Assembly (NCBI RefSeq): GCF_963576615.1
Contig: NC_088716.1
Coordinates: 58,187,681 to 58,251,680 of the forward strand
Reading direction: 5' to 3'
Length of the DNA stretch: 64,000 nucleotides
DNA from: Watersipora subatra
Lineage: Eukaryota > Bryozoa > Gymnolaemata > Cheilostomatida > Watersiporidae
Of the stretch, positions 10,087-22,119 are shown piece after piece (positions within the stretch are counted from its first letter, which is position 1; the number at the start of each line of letters is the position of its first letter). Position numbers and translations under genes: made by a program. The notes under the pieces are model-generated. The model was not told where the DNA came from. It saw only the letters and a program-made list of their open reading frames with translations, and did no database searches.

Positions 10087-12697
10087 ACCACCTTGTACAA
10101 GAGTGTTGTTCATCTGGCTACGAGCGTTTACTTCAACGTGATCGCAGTCATCAGATTGCTTTGTAACTATGTTGGTGTCAAGAGAGAAATATTTTAATTA
10201 ACAATATATTCAATTATAATTTGTAATTATAATTTTGATTGAAATCTATTTAATTATTTAATCTTTTTAGCAGTAGTAATTTGATAATTCATATTTAAAC
10301 AACAATATAAAAATGTATTGTTTTTGTGTGTTTCCTCTGAGTGTATTAATACAACAGTTCTATGTGTTATGGTTAGCTTCTGGACCTTGAGTTCAATTTC
10401 TCTCAAGGCAAATGTTGACCGCAGGCAAAGTGGCACTTCTGCCCCACATCAGACTGCTGCTATGAACTTATAAAGCAACATTGAAACAACTCAATCAATG
10501 GAGATAGGCTTTACTATAGTTTTCTTTGAAATTGTATTGACAGGCAACCGCTGTTGCAATAATGAGCCCGAGTATCAATGTTCACTAGTATTAAGATTGT
10601 GAGGCCTACAACTGTCTGTAAGCAATTATCAACAATAATACGCCAGTGGTTAGTTTTCAAGTGTCTGTAAACTCTGTTTCCTTCAGAAGATCAAAAGTAA
10701 CATTTATCCTGTCAATACTCACTAGCCAAAACAAAAATAACAATACGCTTGTATGCTTAGTCCTATTAGTTATGGCCTTTCTAGGTTCAACAATTACGTG
10801 TGTTTACGAGGCGTGTAGTGACGTGTCTACGAGGCGTGTAGGGAAGGCTTTTGATGACTGGGGACTGAATGAACTCTCTTCTCTCAGGGCTTTATCAGCT
10901 CCCGGTTTTTCACCTCTTTGGTCTTTGGTTTGTCACCTAAATTGTATCTGCTGTATGTTTCCTCCTCAATGAGTTGATCCTCTGCAGCCTGTTTGCTGCA
11001 GGCTCCTATGGCTTATATTAGCCTCGCTCTATGAGCCCTCTTTTGCTGCTTGGCTCGCTGCCAGCTTCTAGCTGCTTTCTCTGGCTCGCTGTCAGTTGCG
11101 GTCTCTTGCTCGCTGCCAGTTTCTGTCTCTGGCCCACTGCCAGTTTCAGTCTCCTCTGGCTTGCTGCCACCTCCTTATATACTTACATCTCGGATTATTG
11201 CGAAATGTTACTGGATTCTTACAACATTTTCGTAATGTCTATTTCTAGTTTCTTCGATGTCAGCCAGCAGTCTTTTCTGACATTTGATATCTGACGCCTT
11301 GACAGTTGACACCTTATGGGATTCCTTGACGATGCGAAACGCCTGTGAATTAAACTAAGCCAATAATTTGTACAAGATTGGCCATAACCTGAAAACCGTC
11401 AATTGCTGATTCATAAAAAATGGATTTTGCTATAATACTCATCTTGAGACATTTACGATTATCTATCTTACATAAAGCAAAAAAGATGTTCATATTTCAT
11501 TCTATGCATTCTATAGTCATTACATCAATTTAGTTTTTCAGAACATTAAAATTCATGCATAGTTATATTATGATTTCACAAAGTCATATTATATATAATA
11601 AATGATGTTATAAGCTATATCTATAAAAGCATTGTAAACATTCGATTCATTTATGACTGGTTGATGGTTCGATATGTATATGTCCTTCCTTGTGATTGTC
11701 CCTCTGCAAAGTTGTTTGCTCTGTAGAATAACCTTTGGTAATTCTTGTGATGTATTGTTCTCCTTCATATGTAGTGGTGACATCACAATTGATTATCATA
11801 TGGCCATACATCTTCTCCATGTATTGTGATGACATCGTATATGGTCTTACATCTACCAAGCTTGTTAATGTCTCTCATCAGCTGTAATGGTTAAATGGCT
11901 CCTATGCTTGATACATGGGAGCATAGGGGTAATACATAATTTACTTCGCTGTTTGTAGCAACGGGGTGGGATTGCCATTTCTCTTAGTTTTTCCATATTT
12001 TCTATGCTGGCTGTCGTAGCAATGCTTCCAACACGGATGAAATCTTAGCTTGGCAGTTTTTCATGCTGACCTGTCAGCACTTCTATCACTGATGCAATCC
12101 TGTCTCCGCAGTCTGGCACGCTGACCTGTCACAGCTTCCAATGCTGATGCATTCCTAGCTTGGCAGTTTATCACACTTTTGTTTTAGTGTTACAATCTCT
12201 GCGATGCCAATCCTAGCGTGATTGCTGCTTTCTGCTTCTTTCAAACTCTCCAACCCTTACATTAGTTTATCAAAGCTTTAAGGAGATGAGCATCATTGTA
12301 TTAAGGTATTTTATAGGTCATAAAAACATTTGATAAACAATTCAAAATATTAGTTCACTACAGCATTGATAGCCTCACGCATGTTGTAGTCTACGTTTTA
12401 TTAATAGCCTACAATTGATTTGCGTACTGTGTTCTTATTTTGTTTACAATCATGTTTTGAATGTTAATCAGGGCTCAGATGTGCTCTAACTTAGCTATTC
12501 TATGTTAATCGTTTTTCTTCATCTATTTCTAGTCATGTGTTCACTACCCGTTCATATTGTGAAAAAATTAGATAATCATTATTTTCCGTTGGTAAGTCAA
12601 ATATTAAATTTGTTGCTGTAACCTTTAGACATAGAAAAAACAGTTTTGTATATTTACAGAGTGACAAAAGCCACCTTGAAACGAGCTAGTCTGCATC
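10087..12697. other. Intergenic sequence upstream of YJU2B, with low-complexity repeats
   Basis: No exon was recognised. At about 11040-11165 a degenerate repeat built on GCTCGCTGCCAGTTTCTGTC keeps two overlapping frames open and gives meaningless Leu/Ser-rich ORFs. At 12000-12170 there is a degenerate repeat of about 50-60 bp containing TAGCTTGGCAGTTT and GCTGACCTGTCA. The promoter of YJU2B should be at the right end, but I see no TATA box I would defend. Confidence 0.5.
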
Positions 12698-15600
12698 ATG
12701 GGAGAGCGAAAAGGTCAAAACAAATACTATCCTCCTGACTTTGACCCAGCCAAACACCGCTCTCTTGATGGCTACCATGGGAGTCATCCTCTCCGTGAAA
12801 GGGCTAAAAAACTTAAAACTGAGGGGATTTTAATTATTCGCTTTGAGATGCCATACAACATCTGGTGTGAGGGCTGCCATAAGCCGATCGGAATGGGCGT
12901 ACGATACAACGCAGAAAAAACTAAAATTGGTTACTATTATTCAACTCCCATCTATAAGTTTAGGATGAAGTGTGCAATGTGTGACCAACGTTTTGAAATA
13001 AAGACCGATCCACAGAACCAAGATTATGTCATACTATCAGGAGCGAGACGGAAGGAGCAGAGGTGGGATGCTACTCAGAATGAACAGGTACAATTCCTTC
13101 TTTGGTATGTCTGTTTGTAGTAATGCCATTTTGCTACCTTGAGCAGAGTGCAATATGCATTGTTGTGATAGTCTCTCTGAAATTGTACCTTCTTGTCACT
13201 CTGTGGTCTACTGTAAGGCAGATTTATGTTCGTACAAATTATGGTTGTCCTTATGCGCATTAGATGCTTGCTGTACTCTAAAAATTTCTTTATTGTGGTA
13301 GCCAGTTGATCAACATTCCCATAAAGTTAATGCAACATCGTGTTGCATTAACTTTGTAGAAATTTTGCAACTTGTTGCAAGATATTGGGGTTGTGTCAGT
13401 TGATAATATGTACTAGCAGATATTTGTGGTTTACCCTCGGAGGTGGTGCCTGAGATGAGAGAGACACACAGAAAATTGGAGTCAGATGCCATGTTTGCAC
13501 TTGAACACTCAACCGATGATGTCGAAAAGCAAAACAGTCGACTTCCAAACATGGAAAAACTTGAAGAGAGGCAAGGGAAGTGGAAAGATGACTACATGCT
13601 CAATAAAATAGCACGGAACAAGGTAAATATTTTTCGCTTGCACTTGTGAAGATACTTTGGATGGTATGCGATTCTGTAGCATATCTACGACCTATTAATT
13701 GTTAGCCTGTCAGTCGATGTTAGCCTGTGAGTCGATGTTAGGCGTAAAAAGATCTGTAATGATGAATAGAATGCGAGCTACAGAGCCGTTCTCTCAGTTG
13801 TGCAATGGTAATAACGAAGCTATAGATGATGCCTTTTAACCATGAACTGATGAAAGAATGCCATCTCGGCGTTATAATTTCCGGTTGTCCGTATGGCGAT
13901 AATCCGTTGATAAGCCCGTTAAGAATTATTCCATCTATCAACTCAATAAAGTTGCTTGCTCAGTTTTTGGCCAGAATGGAAGGTCAATACATGACCAATG
14001 ATTAATAGCCTGATGATTTTGTGGTCAAGGATGTGTTATGTAACTCAGGCTATTCCTAGAGAGAAAGTTACAAATTATTGTGTTGTCATTTTAATCCATT
14101 CGACCAATAAGATTTCTTTTAAGAACTAAGGTGATAATATATCAATCATCAATATATCAATTATTGTAATCCCTCAATGCATAAACTAAAAAGTGCGACA
14201 CCATGGACTATAAAACTAGCCTATGTGAAGGAGAACTGAGTGCGTATCTACTGAGGTACAAAATCGCAATGTTTCGAGAAACTCTGTATGTGTATGTTGG
14301 ACAACTCTTCATGCACTGAAACAACTGTTTGCTTAAACCATTGGTCAAAATTTTTTTGACAAAATGATTGTATATTGCAGTATTTATACTAGCCTGTTCT
14401 CTTATTGCTGAGAGTATATTTGTAAAAGCTTTTTTACGGAGTATTTCATCATTTCACTTCCTCATTGGTCAAAACTTTTCATTCATGCTTGATATTTGCT
14501 GTTGGGTCAAATATAGAATCAGGAATAAATGTTGCAGTTTAGGACTGAGAAAAAAGAGTTGAGGGTTGCAAAGGCTTCAGATAATGCTCTGTTAGAGAAG
14601 TCTTCACTCGAACTGAAACTTCTTCCAGAAAGCTCTGAGGACAGACGACTTGCCGAGTTGTTCAAGTATCAGGACACGGATGAAGGGAGTAAGTTCACAC
14701 ACACCTGATTATATTCAGCTCCATCTTTTGTGTGAGTTGCTTTTGTAATTTTCATTCAGCATTTTGTAGTTGTGGTCCTTGTGAATTTCCCAAGCTATCT
14801 TATTATTTGCAATAATTTATGTTTGCTAGTTGTTAGTTGCCAGTTGTTAGTTTCCACAATTTCCAGTTGTTAGTTTCCACAATTGCCAGTTTCCTCTATT
14901 AACACTTGAACATGATCACTGTGTTTTCATGGTTTGAATGAGTATGGAGTTGCCCGCTGCCAGCGAATTCGCACCCTACCGTTTCAACGATTCGGAGTTG
15001 CACTATAATAGATCTTGCTAAGATTTGTGATGTATCCCTCAAAACAAACCTTAAAGTAGATTCGCTTTCAGGTCAAGGTCACTTTTCGATTCATGCATTG
15101 TCGACTAGTTGCACTAAAAAAATTGTTTCAGCATTTTTATACGGCGACCCATCCTTGGCATGTGTATGTTAATGCGAAGGCAAAAGGTCAAGCAAAAACA
15201 GTAATGAGTAGCCGTAGAACTTTTATAGCAGAAACCCGTGTGGTTGTGCGCTAAAGCTCTTTTACCTCCACTGGGGAGAGCTTAGCCAAGTGTATTTGTT
15301 TCGGATCTATCGGCAGTGAGCGTTTTTGTGATGTTGAAGTACTCGCACAGCGAATGCCTGCGCCCAAATTCAGCAAAGTGAAATGACGTCGAAACTGTTT
15401 TATTCTACCATTTTTATGATTTAAAGTGAAGCAACTCCAAACCCATTTGAAGCGGTGAAGCCCAGAGGATGATGTCTGGTAAGCGCTGGCTGCTTATTTC
15501 TGTCCATACTCTTTCGGCAGAATCATTTGAGGAGAGACAAATAGACAAGAGAAAACTTATTGAAAAAGAAGGTTTGTTTACTAAAGGTCTAGGAATGGGT

Positions 15601-15912
15601 TCATCAAACACCTCTCTCTCCAAAAACAAAGACAGTAAAATTATGCAGCTAAAAGCATTAGCTTACAAGTCAACCCTAGCAAAAGCGAGTTCGACTCTGA
15701 AATTGGATACAAAGCCACTCTTTAGCGTTGTTAAGCTTAAAAGGAAAAACCAAGTTGACTTATCTGAGCTGGATGCTTCTGAAGAAGACTGCGCTAATAC
15801 TTCAGTCGTGGGGGAAATTGACAGCCTCGGCAAAACACCTGAGCATCGTCCAGTAAGACCATTGGTGACATCACTGTGTAGTTATTCAGACAGGAGTAGT
15901 GATTCGGATTAA
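12698..15912 (+). CDS. YJU2B: YJU2B (CCDC130), splicing-associated YJU2/CWC16-family protein
   Basis: Four exons join in phase: 12698-13087, 13443-13622, 14538-14688 and 15521-15912, 370 codons plus stop. The N-terminus MGERKGQNKYYPPDFDP, the motif RFEMPYNIWCEGC, the paired CxxC cysteines (CEGC, CAMC) and WKDDYMLNK are diagnostic of CCDC130. The fourth exon (SFEERQIDKRK) and the acidic serine-rich end (YSDRSSDSD) also fit the family. The family relates to yeast Yju2/Cwc16, a spliceosome step-one factor; YJU2B's own role is less clear. It is nuclear by family. The start is supported by family identity. The gene is convergent with the first lectin-like gene, 0.8 kb apart. Confidence 0.93.
13323..13355. 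repeat. Perfect hairpin, 15-bp arms and 3-nt loop
   Basis: The left arm AAAGTTAATGCAACA (13323-13337) and right arm (13341-13355) are exact complements around loop TCG. It lies in YJU2B intron 1. Confidence 0.95.
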
Positions 15913-16226
15913 ATAAGTAATTCATGTCTTATTATGTTAGATCTCATCAATCTGGGTGGGAGGACGTATATTTATTAAATGATTTTTGCTGCTTTTTGTT
16001 GAAGAGTTTCGTTTGATAAGTTTATTGTCTTGTTGGAAACCACCTTTATTCTGTTGATTGAAATGGTAGATCAATTCTGCTACATGCAAGCTTATCTCTG
16101 ATTTGCGGAATAATACGCAGTAGTGTTGCACTTAATGAACCAGCATAAACAGTTTTGTACTAATGATTCAAGATTACTACAAAAATATATTTTTGGAAAC
16201 ATATTTCATTTCTTAATGTGGTAAAA

Positions 16227-16578
16227 CAGTGGTTCTTAACCTTGTTGGTCATACTGAAATCCCCCAGTTTTATATGTGCGTTCACCGAACCTTTTTTTTC
16301 TTGAAAACAAAATACAGTGTATGATTTTTTTTCACATTCAATACATAAATATATGTTTTACTGGTGCACAGAATAAACCGTGCATTGAAATCGCTGTGTC
16401 CAAAGAACAAAAGCCATACAACGCATGAACTCACAACAAATTACGTATCTTTCAATAGAGACATGACCTTATAAATCAGTGTGACTTCTGCCGGTGCCTT
16501 CAAGAGGCCTCCACAAAACCCCTGTGACTGGTTCACCGAACCCTTAGGGTTTGATTGAATTCAGGTTAAGAACTACTG
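16227..16578. mobile_element. hAT (Charlie)-like MITE, copy 1
   Basis: This 352-bp element begins CAGTGGTTCTTAACCTTGTT and ends …TTAAGAACTACTG, the terminal sequence style of Charlie-group hAT MITEs (CAGTGGTTCTCAACC). A copy in opposite orientation is at 53973-54323. No clear 8-bp duplication is visible at this copy, but copy 2 has one. It sits between the 3' ends of the convergent YJU2B and lectin-like genes and contains an AATAAA at 16372-16377 on the plus strand. Confidence 0.8.
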
Positions 16579-16712
16579 TATTAGGTGTAACATTGTATAG
16601 ACAATAGTTTACAGTATGTTTTACTAATTACACAATACATTATGCAGTGTAGCTACTAGAGAAGGGTTTTTAAGTCCCTGCAACAGCATCCAGATGTAAG
16701 TATCAGTTGCAT

Positions 16713-19112
16713 TTATATCTGTCGTGTCTCTCCGTGTCCAACGTTGTGGTAACGCTGCAAGGACGCGACACGCTCACTTTCCAAGTTGCGTTTAATCTTT
16801 CGGTACTCGTATAACTTGACTAAAATAACAACAACTGCTACAGCCATTATGATTAGAATACAAACAGTAACTACTATCACAGTTATCTCAATATAGCTTA
16901 GACCACTTTTGTCATCGGCAGAAGGTAAAAGCTCGGGCGTGCTGCTTGTCTTTGTGGAATAGTTTAGCTGGGTCGGCGTTGTTTGTGTATCGACAGACAC
17001 TGATGTAGGAGCTGTGGTATAGTCGAAGCATTGCCAGATTATCTCGACTGCGTCTCTCGTCGTCCATTGCCCTTCTCCACAAGCTGGATACAGCTCCAAT
17101 TCTAAGATATTCAGTGTACAGCGGCTCTGACCAACGCAGGTCTCCATGACTCGTCTGTAGAATCTATCACTTTCATCCAGCTCCATCCAGTTGCACCCAG
17201 GCTGGTGGTTTCTATTGCACGCTAGCGATGTGTAGGCAATGCTGATTCTGGTTATTGTAATGAGGTTTGTTGTGTGGCACTGAATGATAGTGCTGCTCTG
17301 AGAGGACTGGGAGCAGAGGAGTGTCTGATGGATGGTGAATTGTGCGATACCTTCTATGAGACTAGCTGTAAAATAGTTGGATACAATTGCGTCATCACAG
17401 CTGTATTTGTGTGAGCCATAAGTATAATAAAACATTTATTGTGTCTATGGTGTGAGCAATCCCTCTAGGTTGAACATAATGCCTATTGGGTTTACAGTAA
17501 TCAGAGGCTGTGCAGGTTTTAAGCGTGTTGTTGCACAAACAATGTCTCTGTGATCTTAGCTGAACAATCCATGTTCTGCAACGAGGGAACCTCAACGGCA
17601 GGAAACATGCCCAGTTGCAGAGAGCAATTTACCTATGTAAGATTGTATTATGTAAGATTGTATTATGTGAGATTGTATTATGTAAGATTGTATGTCACTC
17701 CTGTCACCACCGGTTGCCTTTTTTGGGAATTCAAACCCAACCTGTTGTTTGCACGTCTGACATACTAGACCACTAGTCCACGGCTGCTCATTCTATCAGC
17801 AAAACTGTAGAACCATATAAAAGCTAAATTTTTACTGAAAAATGTATTTTAAAAGCACGAGACAAACAAAGGTCTTTCTATTTAGGATTTGTTTAAATTC
17901 ATGAATTTATTCAATTATATTTAGAATTCTAGCTGAATGCCTGGCGTTGCCCGCATAATAAAAAGGTCTTTGCGCAGAAAAGTTATTTTGATTTAACATA
18001 ACAACCGTTACCATTCTACCGCTCAAACTATTTATCATGAGAAAAGTGCTTTGTGCAGTTTAAATAAATTAAAAAATAAAATAAAACCACTGTAAAGGTG
18101 CTCAGAGGTAAATGTGAAATAATTAGCAAGTAATGAATAAGTAATGGTCCGTTTCTCTACGATTACAATAAAAAACAACTAGGCAATAACATGATTAATA
18201 TGAACTGAGAAAACAACATAAAAATCTTGAATATATTGAATTAATAACAACAATTCTTGCATAAAAGTCTGTGTATAAAAATACTGTTGCAGCAGAAACT
18301 ACTCATCAAAACTTGGAATACAACGATACTAACATAAAACTGAGATGTTGGACTGTCATTGTCTGGTACTTTCTCTGAACAAACGGAGAGAGAATGTAGA
18401 GGCTATTCCTATTCGAGATAATACAATTGTCTTGTCGTGAAAAGTATTTAGCCTTTACAGATTTAGCAATCAAACCTTAGAAAAACTGGAAATAGGTGGT
18501 CAACGGCACATTTGAAAATTACAGAATAAGAAAATTGGTAATGATAGCAAAAAATAGCTTTTAGAAATTTCAAATAATAGCAAATGCGAAAGGTAGTATT
18601 AATTGATAATAAAAATTGCATATATAGCGTATGCAATTGCAAAACGGATAGAGTATATGGTAAAAGCAAAAGGAATGATAAGAATGGCTTAGCCTTGTGA
18701 TTACGTGTGCCCATTTGCAATCTGTGTGAGCTCTAAACCAGTATTGGAGCGGATTTTTCTTTCCTAGATTTTAATCACTATAGCTGGACATACAGACAGA
18801 CAACAAGCATTAGATTTATGTATGTATATATAGATTAGCAAAGTCACTAAGTTTCATTTGAAGAAGTAAATGTTCAACTAGATATATTTCTGCTTTGATA
18901 AGGGAGTAGTAAAACCCTTCATCACCAGGGATCATACCGGCTATTCAAAGGTTTTTGAGCTCTGAAAATTAGCTAGATTAGAGATGATAGGCATCATCTG
19001 ACCCATTGTACGGAGTTTAATACACCGAAACCACTGTGATGAGCATTTGAACAACCATGAACTTAATAAACACCGACTTACCAGAAATTATCAACAAGCA
19101 TAGATTTAGCAT
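16713..19112 (-). CDS. SUEL-type lectin-like single-pass membrane protein 1
   Basis: My model has two coding exons, 19082-19112 (signal peptide start, MLNLCLLIIS) and 16713-17365, joined in phase 1 with acceptor TTTTACAG, 227 residues in all. After the signal peptide come a cysteine-rich domain of about 110 residues (LLC, IIQC, ISIAYTSLAC, ETCVGQSRC, YPACGEGQW, IIWQC), a Thr/Ser-rich stalk, a transmembrane segment (VIVVTVCILIIMAVAVVVIL) and a short basic tail. The cysteine spacing and the AY…C and C.G..C motifs resemble SUEL (galactose/rhamnose-binding) lectin domains, but the classical KYL(x)VxYxC end is absent. It is a paralogue of the gene at 19560-20215. The first exon is inferred from phase and a hydrophobic start, so it is less certain than the last. 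Confidence 0.6.
17636..17690. repeat. Short tandem repeat, 15-bp unit
   Basis: About four copies of TTATGTAAGATTGTA lie in the intron of the first lectin-like gene. Confidence 0.85.
17720..17795 (-). mobile_element. tRNA-derived SINE head (remnant)
   Basis: On the minus strand a pol III A box (TGGACTAGTGG, 17770-17780) is followed about 35 nt later by a B box (GGTTTGAATTCC, 17726-17737). The arms do not fold into a full tRNA cloverleaf, so a SINE or tRNA pseudogene fits better than a functional tRNA. Confidence 0.5.
17938..17964 (-). repeat. RTE/SINE-type 3' tail motif
   Basis: On the minus strand this reads GCGGGCAACGCCAGGCATTC followed by AGCTAGA. A related tail (GTGCAACGGCGAGAATTC then AGCTAGTATT) is at 52951-52979 on the plus strand. 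Both follow TTTATTAT-type sequence. Such ends are shared by RTE-clade LINEs and their dependent SINEs in invertebrates. Confidence 0.45.
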
Positions 19113-19559
19113 TGTATCATCCGGAATTGAGAGTTGCCCTCCCCTATTTGCATCAATTACCTCAATGACATTGTAGCTCGAGAGAGTGTAAGCTGACCAT
19201 GTCACCGGAGAAGTGATGGTATTCATACAGCGTTGCGGTGTTATATTTGCATATTGTAAAGCATAAAGTTCTAGTCAATGCTCAGCAAACCAAGAAGTAT
19301 AAAATTATGTGAAAACGGATAGATGAACTCTCAATGAGTGCTCTCTGACTCAGCTGCTTATAATATCACTCAGGTGAAACCCTATATATCACATGACTCA
19401 GTAGGCTGAGAGGTTCATAGAGCTGTAAACATTGATTCATACAAAACTAAAATTGCTATGATAGTATTACAAATCAAGCAGATACTTTGGGAGGCAATGG
19501 GATGAGGTCATGTTCCAACAAGCGCGTCATCGTGATGTTGAATCTCTCTCACATTTCTC

Positions 19560-20215
19560 TTACATAGGCGTGATCCCATCACTGGGTATCACACTCATTT
19601 TAACACTTCGTCGCTTGTGAATAGCGATGATCGCTAAGGCACTCCCAATAACCACGAGGATAATGAGTAACGAACACACGACGATCGCTACCACTTCACC
19701 AGCAGTCAAAGAATTCTTCTTTGTGAAAAAATTTGTTGCGCGGTCATGCGCAGTAGTTGTGGCATTACAGCTTGCTTCTGCACATGCTGATGTTGAGTTT
19801 GTTGTTGTGGACAAGAATTTTTCTGTGCTAGACAAAGTGGTCGTGAATGTGGTGGGACACTGCCAAAATAATCTCGCTGTGTTACGACTTTGCCATCCAC
19901 CAACCCCGCAGGCAGGATATGACTGACCCAATTGTAGTAGTTCCAAACTATTAATGAAACAACTTTGTTGACTTTGACAGTTTTGAAGTATAGACTGGTA
20001 GAAACTGTCCCTAGTGTCTAACTGAACCCAATCGCAACCGGAGTCCATTGTGTCACCACATTGTGTTAATGTATACGAAACATCTATATGTGTTATCTCT
20101 ATTTGTTCTTCCATCTTTAAGCATTCAATAGTGCTTTCTATGAAGGGGTTTCCTGGGGGCTCTGCACAGAGCAGTATATTGTACTCATCCAAACATTGGC
20201 TCATGACAAGACAAC
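19560..20215 (-). CDS. SUEL-type lectin-like single-pass membrane protein 2 (first exon not found)
   Basis: The last coding exon starts at an acceptor (ATTTTGCAG) in phase 1, the same phase as its neighbour's last exon, and encodes 217 residues to the stop. It has the same domain plan as protein 1: ILLC, STIEC, IDVSYTLTQC, ILQNCQSQQSC, YPACGVGGWQSR and LFWQC, then a Thr/Ser/Cys-rich stalk, a transmembrane segment (VVAIVVCSLLIILVVIGSAL) and a basic tail. The signal-peptide exon must lie upstream; I could not identify it in 20.2-22.9 kb. The two genes are head-to-tail tandem duplicates with clearly diverged stalks. The lectin call is family resemblance only; sugar binding is not shown. Confidence 0.6.
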
Positions 20216-21958
20216 CTGCAAAATTTAGTAAAATATTGTGTGACGCTCACAAATACTTTAGATTTTTCAAACTACATTTTGTAACTGAGATTCAATCTCT
20301 GAAAAGAAAGATAGAGGGGAGAGAAGAAAGAGAAAGGAGAGAGAAAAAAAAGGAGAAAGGAAAACGAGAAGAGAGAGAAAGGAGGGAAAAGAAGAAAGGA
20401 GGGAGAGAGACCAGTTACTGTATGCTACAGGCTAAGGCATTGATAATTGCATTTTGGTGCTTCTTCTGTTCGATCTTGCTATTTACATTTGAATACTAAT
20501 TTCATTGTTTACATTTTTTGTCTTTCAACATGCAAATACAAATAATCCTGCAAGCTAAAAAAAACTAGGGTGCTTGTTTTTCTACATTTTAGCATAAAAA
20601 GACTAATGAACAATAACATACTGAATAGAGATTCGGAGACATTCGACGCAGTAGGATCATAGTTACTATAGGCATAGTTGCCAGCCTAACAAAACCAAGC
20701 CACTCTCTACATCAGGAGCATAGTGTGTCATCTCACTGCGTACCTGCAGTCACTCGCCACCTCAACCGCTTGAAATCAACTTGATAAATATTTTATAACT
20801 ATTAATGGCCTGAGCGTAGATTTAGAGTTCTACCACTGTTGGCTCAAGCACAATTAGTTTATTTTTAGATTACCAAATTTCCTGCATTGAGAAACATTAT
20901 TTACACTGAAACATGCTTGAGAGATATTCACATTTACAACCATGATGTGTGGGCCACATTTACAGTACAACATATAAACATACTTCACATATGTAACCAT
21001 CATATTTCCATTTGTATAGCAAGAAACTTGGCCTATCGGTATATACTATTCTAATATTATATTTTCATATGTGGCCACTGCATATAACATGCTACATGCT
21101 CATTCAAAGATTGAGGAGCGCATTGAAAGTTTGACTAAAATGTCTAGTTTGGAAAAGTTGAAAATATGTTATTCCACCTTTTATGACTAACCTCACATGG
21201 AAATGCAAACAATTGGGTATATTAGGAACATCGTCATAAATTCAGATGCTCTTACCAGCCGTTGTATATATATCATTTGATACAAACTAAAGCTGACCAG
21301 CTCACTACCAAAAAATTAGCTTTATCACGAATATCTACCTCACTCTATTTTGAATTTTCTACAAGCTGTAATATCACAACTGGTAAGGCAGCGTTAAAGA
21401 ACTATACAGATGTACGAACATACCTAACAAACATGCGACTCGTAGAAGCATTTGACACACCTTTCTCATCATCTTCGTAGAATTTTGTCTCTTAGCTGTT
21501 CAGCAAACTTGATTAAGCAAAATGGCTCTCATGAATATAACATTTCTTTTTACAGTTGAGCAGTAACATATAGCGCAATTTGAGACGCGTGCAAAATGCC
21601 TATCATGCTCTGGTTGGACCAGTGATTATGACTAACTTTGACAAATATCATTAATCACAGTAGGGAATGTAACATTATGCACAGCGCAAGCTTTAGACTT
21701 CCGACTAGAATAGCGCAGAGCTTTGTGCAAATTCTGCTGAGCGCTTTTCTACCAACATTCAATGCAGTCCAAAGGTGTAAACGAATAAACTATAATAACA
21801 GCTATATACAGGCAGAGAAACAGTCATCAGCAAATAACCCCTTAATCTGCAGTTGAAATATACTTAAAACTTCATGAAGTCAAGCAGAAATGTATTTTCT
21901 TTTGAACGATCTTCGACAAAATAGTTAACTTTCTGGAATCAACTCTATAAGCTTGCGC
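20216..21958. other. Sequence upstream of lectin-like gene 2, purine-rich tract, no gene recognised
   Basis: About 20290-20412 is a GA-rich low-complexity tract (GAGAGAAAGGAG-type). The rest is AT-rich. The missing first exon of the lectin-like gene should be here, but candidate donors either have the wrong phase or lack an ATG. Confidence 0.5.
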
Positions 21959-22119
21959 AAAACTACTTACAGTACAGTAGATCCTATAGTAAAACTACTT
22001 ACAGTACAGTAGATCCTATAGTAAAACTACTTACAGTACAGTAGATCCTATAGTAAAACTACTTACAGTACAGTAGATCCTATAGTAAAACTACTTACAG
22101 TAAAGTAGATCCTATAGTA
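21959..22119. repeat. Tandem array, 32-bp unit, five copies
   Basis: The unit is AAAACTACTTACAGTACAGT followed by AGATCCTATAGT. Copies are nearly identical; the last is slightly changed (AGTAAAGTAG). On the minus strand every unit contains CTGTAAGTAG, a match to the 5' splice-site consensus. Confidence 0.95.

Noticed and set aside
11031..11294. Leu/Ser/Ala-rich ORF with apparent signal peptide
   Set aside because: It follows a degenerate GCTCGCTGCCAGTTT repeat; two overlapping frames are equally open.
17366..17435. Start of the first lectin-like protein at the upstream ATG in the same exon frame (17433-17435)
   Set aside because: That start gives no signal peptide; an acceptor at 17366-17367 joins in phase with a hydrophobic first exon at 19082-19112, which is a better model.
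19627..19926. 99-codon plus-strand ORF
   Set aside because: It is antisense to the lectin-like gene 2 exon.
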